A stretch of 64,000 nt of DNA. Origin: Azolla pinnata (taxonomy: Eukaryota; Streptophyta; Polypodiopsida; Salviniales; Salviniaceae). Each line of letters starts with the position of its first letter. Positions within the stretch are counted from its first letter, which is position 1. The position numbers and the translations under genes are program-made. Location: NCBI GenBank assembly GCA_037176905.1, contig JBBBWG010006668.1:19729-83728 (forward strand), in the 5' to 3' direction. Below, in pieces: positions 22,880-35,300 of this stretch. Below the pieces are notes generated by a model. It was not told the DNA's origin and did not search any database. It was given only the letters and a program-made list of their open reading frames with translations.

Positions 22880-23948
22880 GTTCAACTCGGCAGATATCAA
22901 TGACAAAAAGAGAATTGGATCGAACGAATCAATTCACAGATCATCGAAAGCGGAACTTTTGTTTCCCCTCGGTACCGCCCTCCCGCCCCCTCCTTGGAAA
23001 AAGAAGGGTAAATCCTCTAATCTTGTTAGGGATGTCGTTCAGCCAAAGCACTAAATCTCTTTGAAGGAGCTCCAAAGGCGCTCCTTTCTGCAGCGGGCGT
23101 AACGTGGGGGATCCATGGCGCCGATGCGCAATTTCACGCTAGAACGCACAGATTTATCTCCGGTTTTTGTGTTCAGACCGAAACTCCAGAGCGAATGATC
23201 CAAACAGCTGAAGCGAGCGTGGATCTCACTCGCACTCCTCGTAAAAAAAACCCTACAATTTCCTCTCTCGGTGTCTTCCTCTCTGTCCTCAGTCTGTCTG
23301 TCCGTCCGCTCGGAAACTGCTCTGCTCTGATTTCCGGGCTGGATGCGAGACCGGAGATGGATGCCCTGACGCTTCTAGGTGAAGAAGAACCGATCGGATG
23401 CGATCTGAGGGATGGAACCCTGGTCTCGGAACCTGCAGATGATGGCGCCCTGCCTCCGTCGCTGCCGATCTCTGCAGATCTCTGTCGATCACTGTCGATC
23501 TCTGTTGGTCTCGCTCGCCCGCTCGCGCTCTGTCGATCGATCGATCGCTCGCTCGCTCGCTCGCTCGCTCCGTCTCTGTCGATCTCTGTCGATCGCTCGC
23601 TCGCTCGCTCTGTGCGTCTCGCGAACGTTCGACAATTTCAAAATCTGCGCGTTCACACTTGTCCGGACAAAAGCGGCCGGCAGAAGAAGACCCAACGGCT
23701 CTCTATATTCTTGTGAAGAAGAAGAAGAAGAAGAAGAAGAAGAAGAAGAAGAAGCTTCATGGTATCTTTGGAAGCTCAGTTCTTTGTGGAACTTCCAGAT
23801 CTGTGAAAGAAGAAGAAGAAGAAGAAGCTTCGTGGTATATATGTATGTACTTGGAGCCTTTCGGAAGCTCAATTTCTGTTGCAGGGGCTCATACAGAGAG
23901 ATACAGAGACAGCGAGAGGAAGAGCATCATCGGCTGGTGCCGCAGTAG
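22880..23948. other. Upstream region of the unknown gene with simple repeats
   Basis: It contains a (GCTC)n/(GATC)n-rich stretch (about 23460-23625), (GAA)n at 23714-23754 and a second at 23808-23827. Each GAA tract is followed by similar text (gaagcttc.tggtat), which indicates a diverged local duplication. No gene is seen; a plus ORF at 22641-23054 overlaps the real exon 1 antisense. Confidence 0.6.
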
Positions 23949-24310
23949 CACGGCTTTCGATCCCGATCCGATTCCGATCCGATCTCCCGACCTGATCCGA
24001 TCCGATTCACAGCACGGCTTTCGATCCCGATCCGATTCACAGCGCAGCATTTGATCCTTGTCCGATCCCGACTGGATCCGATCCGATCCGATTCGCAGTG
24101 GAGCTGTCGATTCCATTCCGATCCTCGCGTGATCCGATTCCGATTCCGATCCGATCTCCTGACCTGGTCAGATTCCGATTCCGATCCGATCTCCTGACCT
24201 GGTCAGATTCCGATTCCGATCCGATCTCCTGACCTGATCCGAGCCGATTCACAGCACGGCTTTCGATCCCGATCCGATCCCAGCCCGATCCGATCCGATC
24301 CGTCCCGCTT
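23949..24310. repeat. GATCC/GATTCC repeat cluster
   Basis: Dense pentamer/hexamer units (gatccgattc variants). A 36-bp subrepeat, 'ctcctgacctggtcagattc', recurs about three times between 24155 and 24240. The same sequence family occurs at 1-212 and 25780-25895. Confidence 0.85.
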
Positions 24311-26165
24311 TGATAGTAGGGAATATGTCGTAGAGTACTTTGCTGGAATGGATTAAGGACTGAACACGAATCCAAACCTCGATCCTCTATGTCTCGTGAC
24401 ACAAGCTATTACCTTAGATTATGTATCTTAGAAGTTGAATAGGTACGAGAAAGGAGTCTAGCCTCACCAAGAGAGAGTCTTCACATAATCTCAGGATGTC
24501 GTCATGATAAGAGGTAGTTATTTTTCCTCCTTGTACCTATCCAATGACCATATGGGTCTGCTACCCTTGCCTCGGGATAATCGGTTTCGCACTCATCTTT
24601 ACCCTTAAACCATTTAAAATTAAACTTATAATTGGTTCATAAGGTTATATGCCAATAGCACATCTTCCTCTCTGCATCATCAGGTTGTATCTTGGTCCAT
24701 CTTCCTCGTTCCCGTGTATGTGTCGAGCTTGTGACACAGAACATCGTTTCATTCGTACGTCGAACAGAACATGTGACATTATATTTTACCTTACATAAAC
24801 ATCATATGCCTGCATTCGTAATTGTCGTCGTACTTACGCTCCAGATGAGTGGATTCTACGTCTCATGGGTCATATTGGCCCAAGTAGACGTTAATATATC
24901 TTTCTTTGTATCTTGAAATGACGGTTGAGAATGCTAGCAGCTCCCATGTAATATTTCCCACCAACCTGGATCTCACTTCTACATACAACGGAGATGATGT
25001 GCCTATGAAACGATGATACAACTGCATTTGCAGCGACACGAACTAAGACCACAATCCAACCTACGAACATTGTTTGCAGCTTTCATTAACAAAAATCCAT
25101 TGAATAATCTCCTACCTCGAAAACTTACCTCAAATAAAAACCACAATCTAGGCAGGCACCTAACCAGCAAGCAACTCCTATGAACCTTGGCTGGTCGTTC
25201 TTAACCACACTGGTCGCTTCTTAGAATTTCAAACAAAATGCTCTGATTGAATTGAGATCCTCAGTGTGCTCCTTTCATTGCTACTGTAGAAATTTGGAAT
25301 ACAACTAAAAATTTTCATATTTCCTTTCTTGGCATCAAAATTTAAACTTAAGCTTGTAATAGAACTGACTAACATTCACTTCAAAGACAAAGTAGTAGCC
25401 CTCGTAAAAATTTAATAACGATACTTATAAATTCGGCTTTCAAACATGTCAATTCCAAAACACAAAATACGTGCGGAGCACTTTGGAACGTGCTATATTT
25501 ACAAAATATACGTTTTTATTTTTTAACGACACAAACACAACCTTCTATTTTACAGACTCGAACCGGATCGAGTGGGAACTCTTTCACTCATTCCCTCGCT
25601 TGTAAAAATGTTATATACTCGGGCTTTTATTGTAGTCCTATTGCAACCCAGCAGTCACTTTGGCACAAAACATCACAACAGTTATACCACTTGCTACTAA
25701 TCGATTGTGTCGCAATAGTCAATCGGGGACTTTATACGCTTATTGGTGATCGAAAACACTGTTTCAGCAGACGCCGGAGTCGATCTGATTCGGACGAACA
25801 ATTAAGAACAGGGAAAGGTTCCGATCGCCATCTTGATTAGCATCGGATCAAGCTCGATCGGAATTCCGACAGCATCGGATCGATCCGATTCGTATGCGAC
25901 GATTACGAATAAGAAAGAGAGTGAATTTGGGCCCAAGAGATCAGTGGTTGGTCCTTCTTCAGATCAGCAGATTTGGGAACAAAAAGAAGAATTTGTTCTT
26001 GTTCTTGTTCTTCTTCTTCTTGTGTTTTGTGGGCAGATTTGTCATTAGCAGAAACAGGAGCCCCAGTTCTGAAATCTGATCCGCACAGAAGAGATCTTCT
26101 GCTCCAGCGACTGAAGCCCAGAGACGGGAAATTCGCCAGAGGACACGCAACAGAGCCCGCATCTC
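24311..26165. other. Intergenic DNA and PEX13 leader
   Basis: No gene is seen. About 24776-24860 resembles 45695-45776 (shared attcgtaa.tgtcgtcgtact and gatgagtggat), a diverged dispersed repeat of unknown type. GATCC-type repeats recur at about 25780-25895, and a TTC tract (about 25995-26020) lies in the probable PEX13 leader. Confidence 0.5.
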
Positions 26166-29100
26166 ATGGCATCGCCGGGTAATCCCCTCCTCAATCTTCT
26201 CAGAAAACGAGATTGGTGGACATTTCCACGTTACATAACTAGTTCGGATCGCGATTCGGGGCTACCAGGGTTTGGTTTAGGGTTGTGGATTAGTGGATCT
26301 CGGTTTTCGATTTGGTTCAGGGCTTGGATTTGGGTCTGCGGCTCGTTATTTGCCTCTCTGGTCGGTCGTTCTTCTGACGGATGGAATCGTGCAGTAGTAG
26401 GGTTTCCGGCCTGGTTCCTGTTGATGATTTCCCTCCGTTTCTGGCTGGATTTCCGTTTTCTTATTGTTATGGCTAAGGCCATGGTCACAGCTAGATGCTG
26501 GGCTCTTTGAAATTTCGCTGGCTCAGGCTTTCTGCTAGGGTTAGGATTAGATTCAAGCGCTTATACTTTTCTGTTTTACAGTTACCTCCCTTGTTGGGGT
26601 CAAGTAGTGCCCTTGTCTGTTTCTGTATCTTCGTTTTCAGGGTTAAGGGCTGTAAACTCATCTTGCTTTGCGGCTCTTGGTTGGGGAATCAATCACCAGT
26701 TTAGGTTGAAAATGGCGGTTCTTCTCGTCTGTTTCTTCATATTTTGCATCATGCTTGGCATTGGTTTCCATTATTCAATTACAATTAGCTTTGGTGAATC
26801 TGCTGTGGTTCTTAGACTTTGGGCTGTGATTCTGTATGCTGTTTATTTTGCAAGTCTGGGTATATCTTTCTTCGTTTATTTCTATACCGGAGGGAGAAAA
26901 ACCCTCATCAATTTGATGTATGCTACATCTTGGTAGTGTTGGTCTTGTTTTTGTTCTGTTCCACCGGTAAAAAAAAACCTGAGCATATGGAAGATCAAAA
27001 TTTTATGGTTATAGGAATTGGGAGAAGGCCTGATTTTTGTTTTTTTCTTGCTTATAATCAACATCGCATCAACCCCAACATTTGGTGGATCAAATATTAT
27101 GTTTTAAGGGACTTGATAAGGAATCTTAGAAAATCTTTAGGTACCAGGTGTATACAAGGCTAAGTTTTTGTTTGTTTCATTGGTTTTAGGGGTGGGGAAA
27201 AAAGGTTATATTAATTTCTTGCTGAAAATAAGCAGTAGGAAACTACAATGTTTGGTGGAGTCTTTTAGGATGTCTCTGTTTGAATGCTTTTCTGACAGTG
27301 AATGTAAGAAACAAATCCTGGTCTCAGGCTGATCACTGACACTCTGCTTTAGGGCTAGCTTTTTCTCTTTCTTTTCTGGCTGTTTTTGCTAATGTCAATG
27401 CATAGAAAAAGAATCATGATCTCTAGTACATTTACTCATTTTGTATTTTAGGCTAAGATTTGCTGGTCTGGTTACTTTTTGGATAGGGACTATAGTAAAA
27501 CGGAAAGCCTAACTTAGGTGGCTTGTTTATCACGTTTTAGGGTTAGGTATGTGTTCTTTATGCTAGTTTTGCCACCTAGCCCAGATGGCTCGGTTATCAT
27601 GTTTTAGTAAAATCACTGCTTAGGTAAACTTTATGCTGATCTAGGGCAGACAATTAATTACGTGTTTTACGGTTAGGACTATCTTATTGTGATTTTTTTT
27701 ATTTATTAAAGTGGAAAGACAAGACATTTAGGATTAGTAGAACTGTTTTACAAGTGTAGTGGGAAACCGATGCTGCTTTCAGGTGGATCAGTTATTATGC
27801 TGTAAGTCAGGCATTTTTCTGGCCATGGAAGGTATGGATCAAAGGTGATCCTGGGGTAGATTGATTATAATGTTTCAGGGTTAGGGTTTTCCTTATGTAT
27901 GGATGGGTTGAGATAAATGGGAGTTTCCAGATGGATCGAACTGTGGTGTTTTAGGGCTAGGCTTTTGCTCATTGATGGGTGTTATTAAACAAATGTGATT
28001 GTCAGGTGGATCAGCTGCACCTCCCAAGCCATGGGAGAGGGCAGGGGGGAGCTCTTCAGGACCTTCTCCTTTCCGGCCCCCCTCTGGACACACGAGCACT
28101 GCCGCAGTTGTTGAATCATCAGGTGTGTCTGATGAGTCCATGGACAAAACCAACCCAAATGCGAACACGAGCTTGAACACTCAGAGTGGGATGGCAATCA
28201 ACCGGCCCATGCCCCCTCGACCTTGGGAGCGCACCACACCCGGAGGTGAGTCTTGTACAAACTTATCCTTCCAGAAGCTTTTCATTATGAGCTCGATAGG
28301 CTTGTAATAGGGTAAACTTGCTTGGGACAATGTCTGCGAATGGAAAGACTGTGTAATATGGTTTCCAGACACAAGGATCCAGTCAAAAAATCCAGATTAA
28401 GTGATTTCTTTACTTCAAAGGTATTTAGGGAAGTATCTGAAATTAGTGGATTCAGAAAGTAGCCTTGCAATTTAGTTGGGTTTCCAGATGCGGTTATCTG
28501 GTTGAAGAAATCCTGAATTTCAAGTGCGTTTTTCACTCCTAACAATCAAACAGGCAATGTAAGAAATAAAACACCCAATTCTAGTAGATTCTTTAGAATA
28601 AAATTACAAGTGTAATTTTCACTTGGAGCATAAAAAAAGAACGCATGTTTACATGTATATTCCTCTTGCAACTCCTTTAACATTAAGCATAATGTTACCC
28701 CTTCGATATGGAGGTTGCTAGAATAAATGGAAGGAGAAATTAATATTCACAATTTAGATGAGCTGCTTATCACCATCACCTGTATGCAGTTCCACCTCTG
28801 CCACCACAACTAATTCTAGCTTTTGTAGCAAGATGTCACCGTTTAACATGTATGCTTTCTTGTATCGTACCAAGCAAAATCTCTATTTCATTTATTGTTC
28901 TCCAGCACATAAGATACATATAAACCTGTCAGAGCTACTTCAACTTTTACCTCCTGCTCTGTACCAACCTATTCTTACTGATTGTAAAACCAAGCTACTT
29001 TGTCTGAACGTAAAGGCATTGCAACTTCTTGATGGAAACTCATGAATCTTCAAAGATCTACAAATGAAAATTGACCAAACGAAATAGGTGCTTAACTGGA

Positions 29101-30501
29101 AAAATTCCATTCCCCCCAGAAATTTCGCAGGTAGCAATCTCAGAGCAGAAATGAGCAAGTGATTACATTTTTGCTGTGTAGTTAAATTGTGAAGGTCACT
29201 AAAGATACGAGAATAGTCTGCATACATATATGAGATTACATTGGTAGTTAAATTGCTTTGACGGGGAATCTGATAGTGTAAGGATTATTATATTCATTCA
29301 GTTTGCACGATTTGCAGGATATTCTGGTGTTGGGACTTCTTCTTATGGGTCAAGCCCATATTATGGTGCTAACAGCTTCAACTACAATAGGGGAGCAGGG
29401 TATGGTTTAGGTGGTGGCATGTATGGAGGAGGGTATGGTGCAGGCAGTATGTATGGTGGCGGCTATGGTGGCAGCATGTATGGGGGAGGCTATGGTACAA
29501 GTAGCCTGTATGGAGGGAGCTATGGGGGTGGATATGGAAATAGCATGTATGGGGGTGGTTATGGCATGGGTATGGGCATGGGCATGGGCATGGGCATGGG
29601 TGGTCCAGGTTCTTTACTGAATGGACAAGGAGATCCAAACGACCCTTTTGGTCCTCCGGCTGCCCCTCCTTCATTTTGGCAGTCTATGCTGAAAGTGGTA
29701 GGATCATGTGTCCTTTGAGCTCTTTTCATTCGGAGTTCTTTCAACCTCATGCGTCTTATATGTTTATTTGTATTTGATTGTATGCAGATGCATGGTGTGG
29801 TGGTTTTCTTTGGCCGGGTCTCATTTCTTGTCGATCAGAACACTCAAGCTTTCCATTTCTTCATTACTGCGTTGCTTCAGGTGAGCGTTTTAGGCTTTAT
29901 TAGTGAACTTTAAAGCTCGACTTCAGTAGGTCTCGCTCTGGAAATAAGCAATAGGAAGCAAAATATATCGTTGAGTTGTGTAATTCTATCAAAAACATTT
30001 TCTAGAAACATGGCCAAATTGAAGGAATCGAGTTTTTTTTTGGCATGATCTATTTGGTAGATTGAAAATCTCGCACATGGGATTGGAAAAATTCCTGAAG
30101 GGAGCTAAAAGCAGAGAACTATGTCTGAGAACAGCGAATAAAAATGCAGATTTGACTTTCTCACAATTGCAATCACAGTTTGTTGCACATTTGTTTGGCA
30201 CTTTTGAGTGCTTGGAGCCACATGCTCTTCTGATTCCTAGGTGGGAATGAATCTCGATTCCTTTTCGAGCTGTTTGTTGCAGCTTTTTGACCGATCGGGG
30301 ATGCTGTATGGAGAGCTAGCTAGGTTTGTGCTGAGGATGCTCGGGGTTCGTGGGCACCCAAAGCTTCTTCCGAATGCACCAAACATGCAGCAATTGCCTG
30401 GTCCGCAGAGGCCCACAAACCATTTCCTCGAGGGCCCCAAGGAAGCTGGAGGAGGGTGGGATAATGTGTGGTCTGGAGATGGCACAAGCATGTCTGGTTG
30501 A
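26166..30501 (+). CDS. PEX13: Peroxisomal membrane protein PEX13
   Basis: PEX13 is the docking and translocation component for matrix protein import at the peroxisome membrane, working with PEX14, PEX5 and PEX7. Exons are 26166-26178, 28006-28245, 29318-29697, 29788-29880 and 30241-30501, giving 328 aa, close to Arabidopsis PEX13 (about 300 aa). Exon 1 is only 13 nt (MASPG) before a 1.8-kb intron. Residues 5-35 read GGSAAPPKPWERAGG and then SGPSPFRPPSGHTST, as in other plant PEX13. A second PRPWERTTPGG follows. Residues 86-180 form a YG-rich repeat region (MYGGGYG units) ending in alternating Gly-Met. The C-terminal part holds VVVFFGRVSFLVDQNTQAFHF and GMLYGELARFVLRMLGVRG, with no SH3 domain, as expected for plants. 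The start is supported by the phase-1 join giving MASPGGSAAPPKPWE. Confidence 0.96.
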
Positions 30502-30542
30502 GTGATTTCGATGGAGATGCGAGAGAGATGGAGAAAGACGAA

Positions 30543-30574
<32 letters not shown>

Positions 30575-32300
30575 AGAAGAAGAGGCCAGCACTGCTACTC
30601 CAGCTGGACCTTTGTATCTGTTCAGAAGCAATTCTTGGTAAATTCCATTCCGTTTTCGACTGTAAATTCTCTCTCTATATATATTTACACATCTACATTC
30701 TCTGTTTGATGATCATCGAGTCTTGCTCCGATCTTTTTTTACAAATCGCCCCCCAAAAGACCAAAAGTTGTTCGATGTTTGCGCAAATTCCGCAGCATCC
30801 AGAGAGAAACAGGCCTTCAATGTCTCATTGGGGACTATGAATGAATGTATCATCATCACATCGACTCTTCTATATCTATTGGCTCATAGTGTGGTTTTTT
30901 TTTCTTTTTGTTTTGGCGGCATCGGATTTCCCTTCATGGAAATGGGCTTTGTTGCTGCTTCGCGTTCTTTCAAAAGTGCGCTGGTAACAGCGGTTGGAAA
31001 TGTGTTTCTTGCTCCATGTATACTGAGCCTTGTTTGTTCTCCTCATGCTAAAATGTTCTGATTTCGTCTTGCGCCTTTCGATCTGGCCTCGAGCTCCGAT
31101 TCCAGTTGTTTTGTTTATATGAGGTGATTGAGATGGATCGAGAGCTAACGAGCTCCTCTAATTTTGGTGGTATTTCTAGACTTCCACCTTTTGTGAGCTG
31201 ATAGAAATGTCGGTCGTGTCGCGCCCTTCTGTGTTTAAGTTTTGTCGAAGTACCAACTTTGTTGCGATAAAACGTTTGACGGATTTGGAGATCTGCAGCT
31301 TTTGAAGTGCCTTTATAGCTGCTTTAGGTTGAGTATCGACTATCTCACTGACCTAGAAAGTTCGACCATGATCCGGCACTGGCCCCACCAGAAAGGCTTT
31401 TGGCATCACCAGATCGAAGGATTTAAACAGCAGACAGGCTAACGTGTGGCTACCGAGATTGACTTATAAGCGCTTGCAGTTGAATCAGAGTTCGTAGAAG
31501 AAGCTAGCTAGCTAGCCGTGTTTGGAAAATCGACCACGTTCTAAATTCCATTCTGCTTGCACACTATCAACTCCACGTTGATTGAAGTTCTGGATTTGTC
31601 AGATTCGATGTAGCTGAGAACATTCGACAACAGATGAGCAATCACCACCACCACTACCATCATCATCATCATCATCGCGGTCGATTGCCAGCAGAAGATG
31701 CCAGAATCGATGGCTGGCCCCCAAACAATCAACAAAACTGGCATCGATTCAACCACATCTCTGGCTTGCACTGATGGTCGATCTGCAGATCCCACCCGAT
31801 AAACGGACATATGGAGCTGCTGATTCTGTCGGATGATGCCCTACCTTTGTGGATCCAACTGCCAAAGCAGCGGGATCCATCGGAAGGCAGAGCAGATCGT
31901 TTCGAGAATGGGGAAAACGAGCTCCGTTTGTTTTCGGCAGATCTGGAACCGAACGTTGAACGAGAGCGGAGCAAAACGACAAAGTGCCACCATTGGATCT
32001 CGATTCATACGGTTTTTCGGGAAATCGTCGAAAGCGTAAAAAAGAGAATCAAGTACAAGTTCTTCAGATTACTGCCAAAACACAGAAGAAGAAGAAGAAG
32101 AACAGAAGAAGAATTCAGTACAGACACAGAAGAAATCAGTGCACAATTTCATGTGTGTATTTGATATGTGTCTTGTGTATGTTTTTTTTAAGATTATAAC
32201 ACAAGATCTGCTCTTCTTCTTCTTCCTCTTCCTCTGTTCTTCTTCTTCTTCTTCTTCTTCTTCTTTCCTCCAATTTTCTTCCTTCTGGAGGAAAACCACC
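30502..32300. other. PEX13 3' flank and transporter-gene leader
   Basis: A GAA tract at about 30537-30583 lies in the probable PEX13 3' UTR. Another GAA tract at about 32085-32113 and a TTC tract at about 32216-32263 lie just before the transporter start codon. Between them is unique sequence with no recognisable gene; a short (CAT)n run occurs near 31657-31675. Confidence 0.6.
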
Positions 32301-35300
32301 ATGTGGGTTGCTGTTCTCTTCACTGTTCTTGCTTCTGCTGGGAGCAGCATCGGCAAAGTCCTCCAGAAACAGGGCACCAAAGGCCTCCCTCAGCTCTCCC
32401 TCAGCTTCAAGGTACATACCCTCATCCACCATTTCCACATCCATCTTTGTTACAACAAAAATTAATCATTTTTCTTCTTTTTCCTCCTCCCTCCCTGCCT
32501 CCACCCCTTCTGTCTCTTTGCATGTGTAGTTGTTGGTCACTCATTTGCCCCCTAATTGCTATTCTCTCCAGCTTTTCTGATCTTCGGATTGCATTGTCCC
32601 CATTGATCTCACTTTTGGAAATCCTTTATTGTTATTTTGTTTGTTGTTTTCTAATTTTTGACAATCTCGTTTTTTTTTTTAGTTTGTGTTTGAACTCTTT
32701 CTATTTTTCTTGTCTTTTTATTTGTCTTTTTGTTCTAAGTCCATCTATTTGTTCTCCATCGAATTCCGTATTTTTCTACATTTCCACGTGTATTGTTTTA
32801 CGCCTTTCTATTTTCTTCTTATATTCCCTATTACTTTCTGTCCTGGTTTCTAGTTTTTGGCTTTTGTTTTCTGCTTATGTCATATCGATTCCTCTTAGTT
32901 TTTTTTTAATTCAATTTTTGTAATTTTCTGATTATTTGTTTTCTCAGATGAAGTTCTATTTAAATTTTCAATTAATTTGAGCATTTTTCATCAATCTGCC
33001 TGGATTTTAAGTTGATTACTTATTGACTTTAAAATGTTACATTGCTAAAAAGATTTCTATTCCCCCCTTCTTAGTTAGTTGGTAGCTTTGAATTTCCATT
33101 ACCAACATTAATTCTCAAAGTTGTGATGATCTTTTGACAAATCCATGGTCTGGTTTGCTAGAATATCCTTTGAGGACAAGAAAGCCAACAAAAACTTTTA
33201 TTAGAAACTATGCAAGAAATTCTTATTTATACGAACAGCCACGCAAAATGTTTGCATTTGACATTTCTAATGATCTTGTTATGGCTGGAACATACAAAAG
33301 CATAAGAAAATCTATCGACATACCTATGTAAACGCTAACGATAAAAACATTGTGTGGTAGTTGTAGAAGGCCTTAAATATGCTTCAGAAAATAAAGAACT
33401 GCAGTGTTATTGGTGAAAGAGACTCTAAAACACAGAATATATGTACAGAATCGATCAGCATGAATGAAGCTCAAATGATCTAGGTGAATGAAAGTAGAAC
33501 ACCATAATGTATAATTCATCGACCTAGAAGTGTTGCTTGCAGGCTGATATATATAGAATGCTTTTGAGCTATAGGAAAACTTGGGTCTGTGCGGACATAC
33601 GCATCAAAGTGCATAAATTTGTTTGGTGCATATAAATGTGTAAGTTATAAGATGCTTGTGGAGCTAGTTACTGTTCGTGCTTCATCTGTTACTGTCGAGC
33701 TCTATGATACCTATAGAGATTAGTGTTGAAACTACCATTAGATGATTAGTAAGAACTTTTGTGCTTGTAATAGGTGATACAAGCGTACATTGCAAGCCGC
33801 ACATGGGCAGTTGGCTTCTTTCTTGATATCCTTGGGGCATTGGCAATGCTGAAAGCTGTGTCAGAGGCACCTGTAAGTGCCATCATGTGGAACTCCTGAG
33901 TGTAAACATAGATTCGCATTTGATTTTTTGTTAACATTGTTGGATTTGACCTTAAATATCTACACAAGTCATTGGCTTGATGGTTGATATGAATAAAAGG
34001 TAATTGCTAATGATTAACATATTATATGAGAGATGATTTCGAGGCAATATCTTAATTGGTCGCTAGTTATCCTTTCTGCAGATAGAAAGAAACTTGGTCA
34101 CTACTAAAAATGCATTGCAAACTCCGATTTTATAATATATTAACCCGTGTCTTCAATGATCTGCTCATTGGAATTGGGAACAGGTTTCAATTGTTCAGCC
34201 AGTTTCTGGATGTGGGCTTGCAATATTGGCAGTCTTTTCTCACTTTTATTTGCATGAAACAATGAACATTCTTGACTGGATAGGTGTACTCTTAGCTGGA
34301 ATGGGAACAATTGGTAAGTCCAAATTCTGTTATTACTCAATACGATAAGTATTGTGTGTATAGCCTTTTTAAGCACAACTTTACATTATTGAAATGTTTT
34401 CATTCACATGTCCATTGGACGGAGCTGCATTCTTGTTGTTATCTTTTGATTACCCGGACAGCCTTCCAATTGAATTTTTCTTCATAGGGAAATGTTGCTA
34501 CCAACATACCATCATGTCAACTAGGTTTTCTGAGTTGAGAACACTAGATTAGATAGAGTGAATTTCACAAATACTGTTTAATATGAGCAGAATATTTGGG
34601 CTTAAAACTATTGTCATTGACTCTTTGACATTAATAACTACTTATTTCCAAATTATATTGTACATGAAACTCTTTGGTTCTAATATTAAAATGAGAATTT
34701 TTCCAAGTAAATCATGCATATCCGTTTTCGAGCGTTCTACCAATGTTTCAAGAAATAAATGATAAAATAACAAATGGCATATGATTCACAGTTCAATGTT
34801 GGTTAGGACCAATCTTGATTGAGTTAATCTTAGTGACTTCATCAACTGTAGATAATTCAGAATATTACTTTCCCAAATTTTAACACATATATATGCCTGA
34901 AATGTCCACTCGTGCATTGCGTTCGTTTTTAAAGTCTCTCAATACGACTTTCTGTCCTTTTTTTTTCTCTTTGATAGGTGTTGGTATTGCTGGAGAGCAG
35001 CAGAGCAGTTCGGATGTACATGCTTCCCGTTTGATTTGGTTCCTCCTTTGGGCTTTTCTTCTTTTTGTAGGTATCAACCATATGACTGTTTTCTTTCATC
35101 ATAATGTACAAATGAAGGCCATTTTCTTGTTTAATTATATAGCTTTGATTTGATCATCGTTTGATCAGAATTATGAGTAAAGGCCATCCTTGGACTTTAG
35201 GACATGAAATTAATGCCGAGTATGAGCACATAAAATAGACATTGCTGAGCCTTATAGAACTAGAACGCCGTAAATGCCACACAAGCATACTTTAAATTCA

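Noticed and set aside
22641-23054. Plus-strand 137-aa frame overlapping the first exon of the unknown gene
   Set aside because: The minus strand gives an ATG start, a GTATG donor and a phase that joins exactly to exon 2. The plus frame has no such support.
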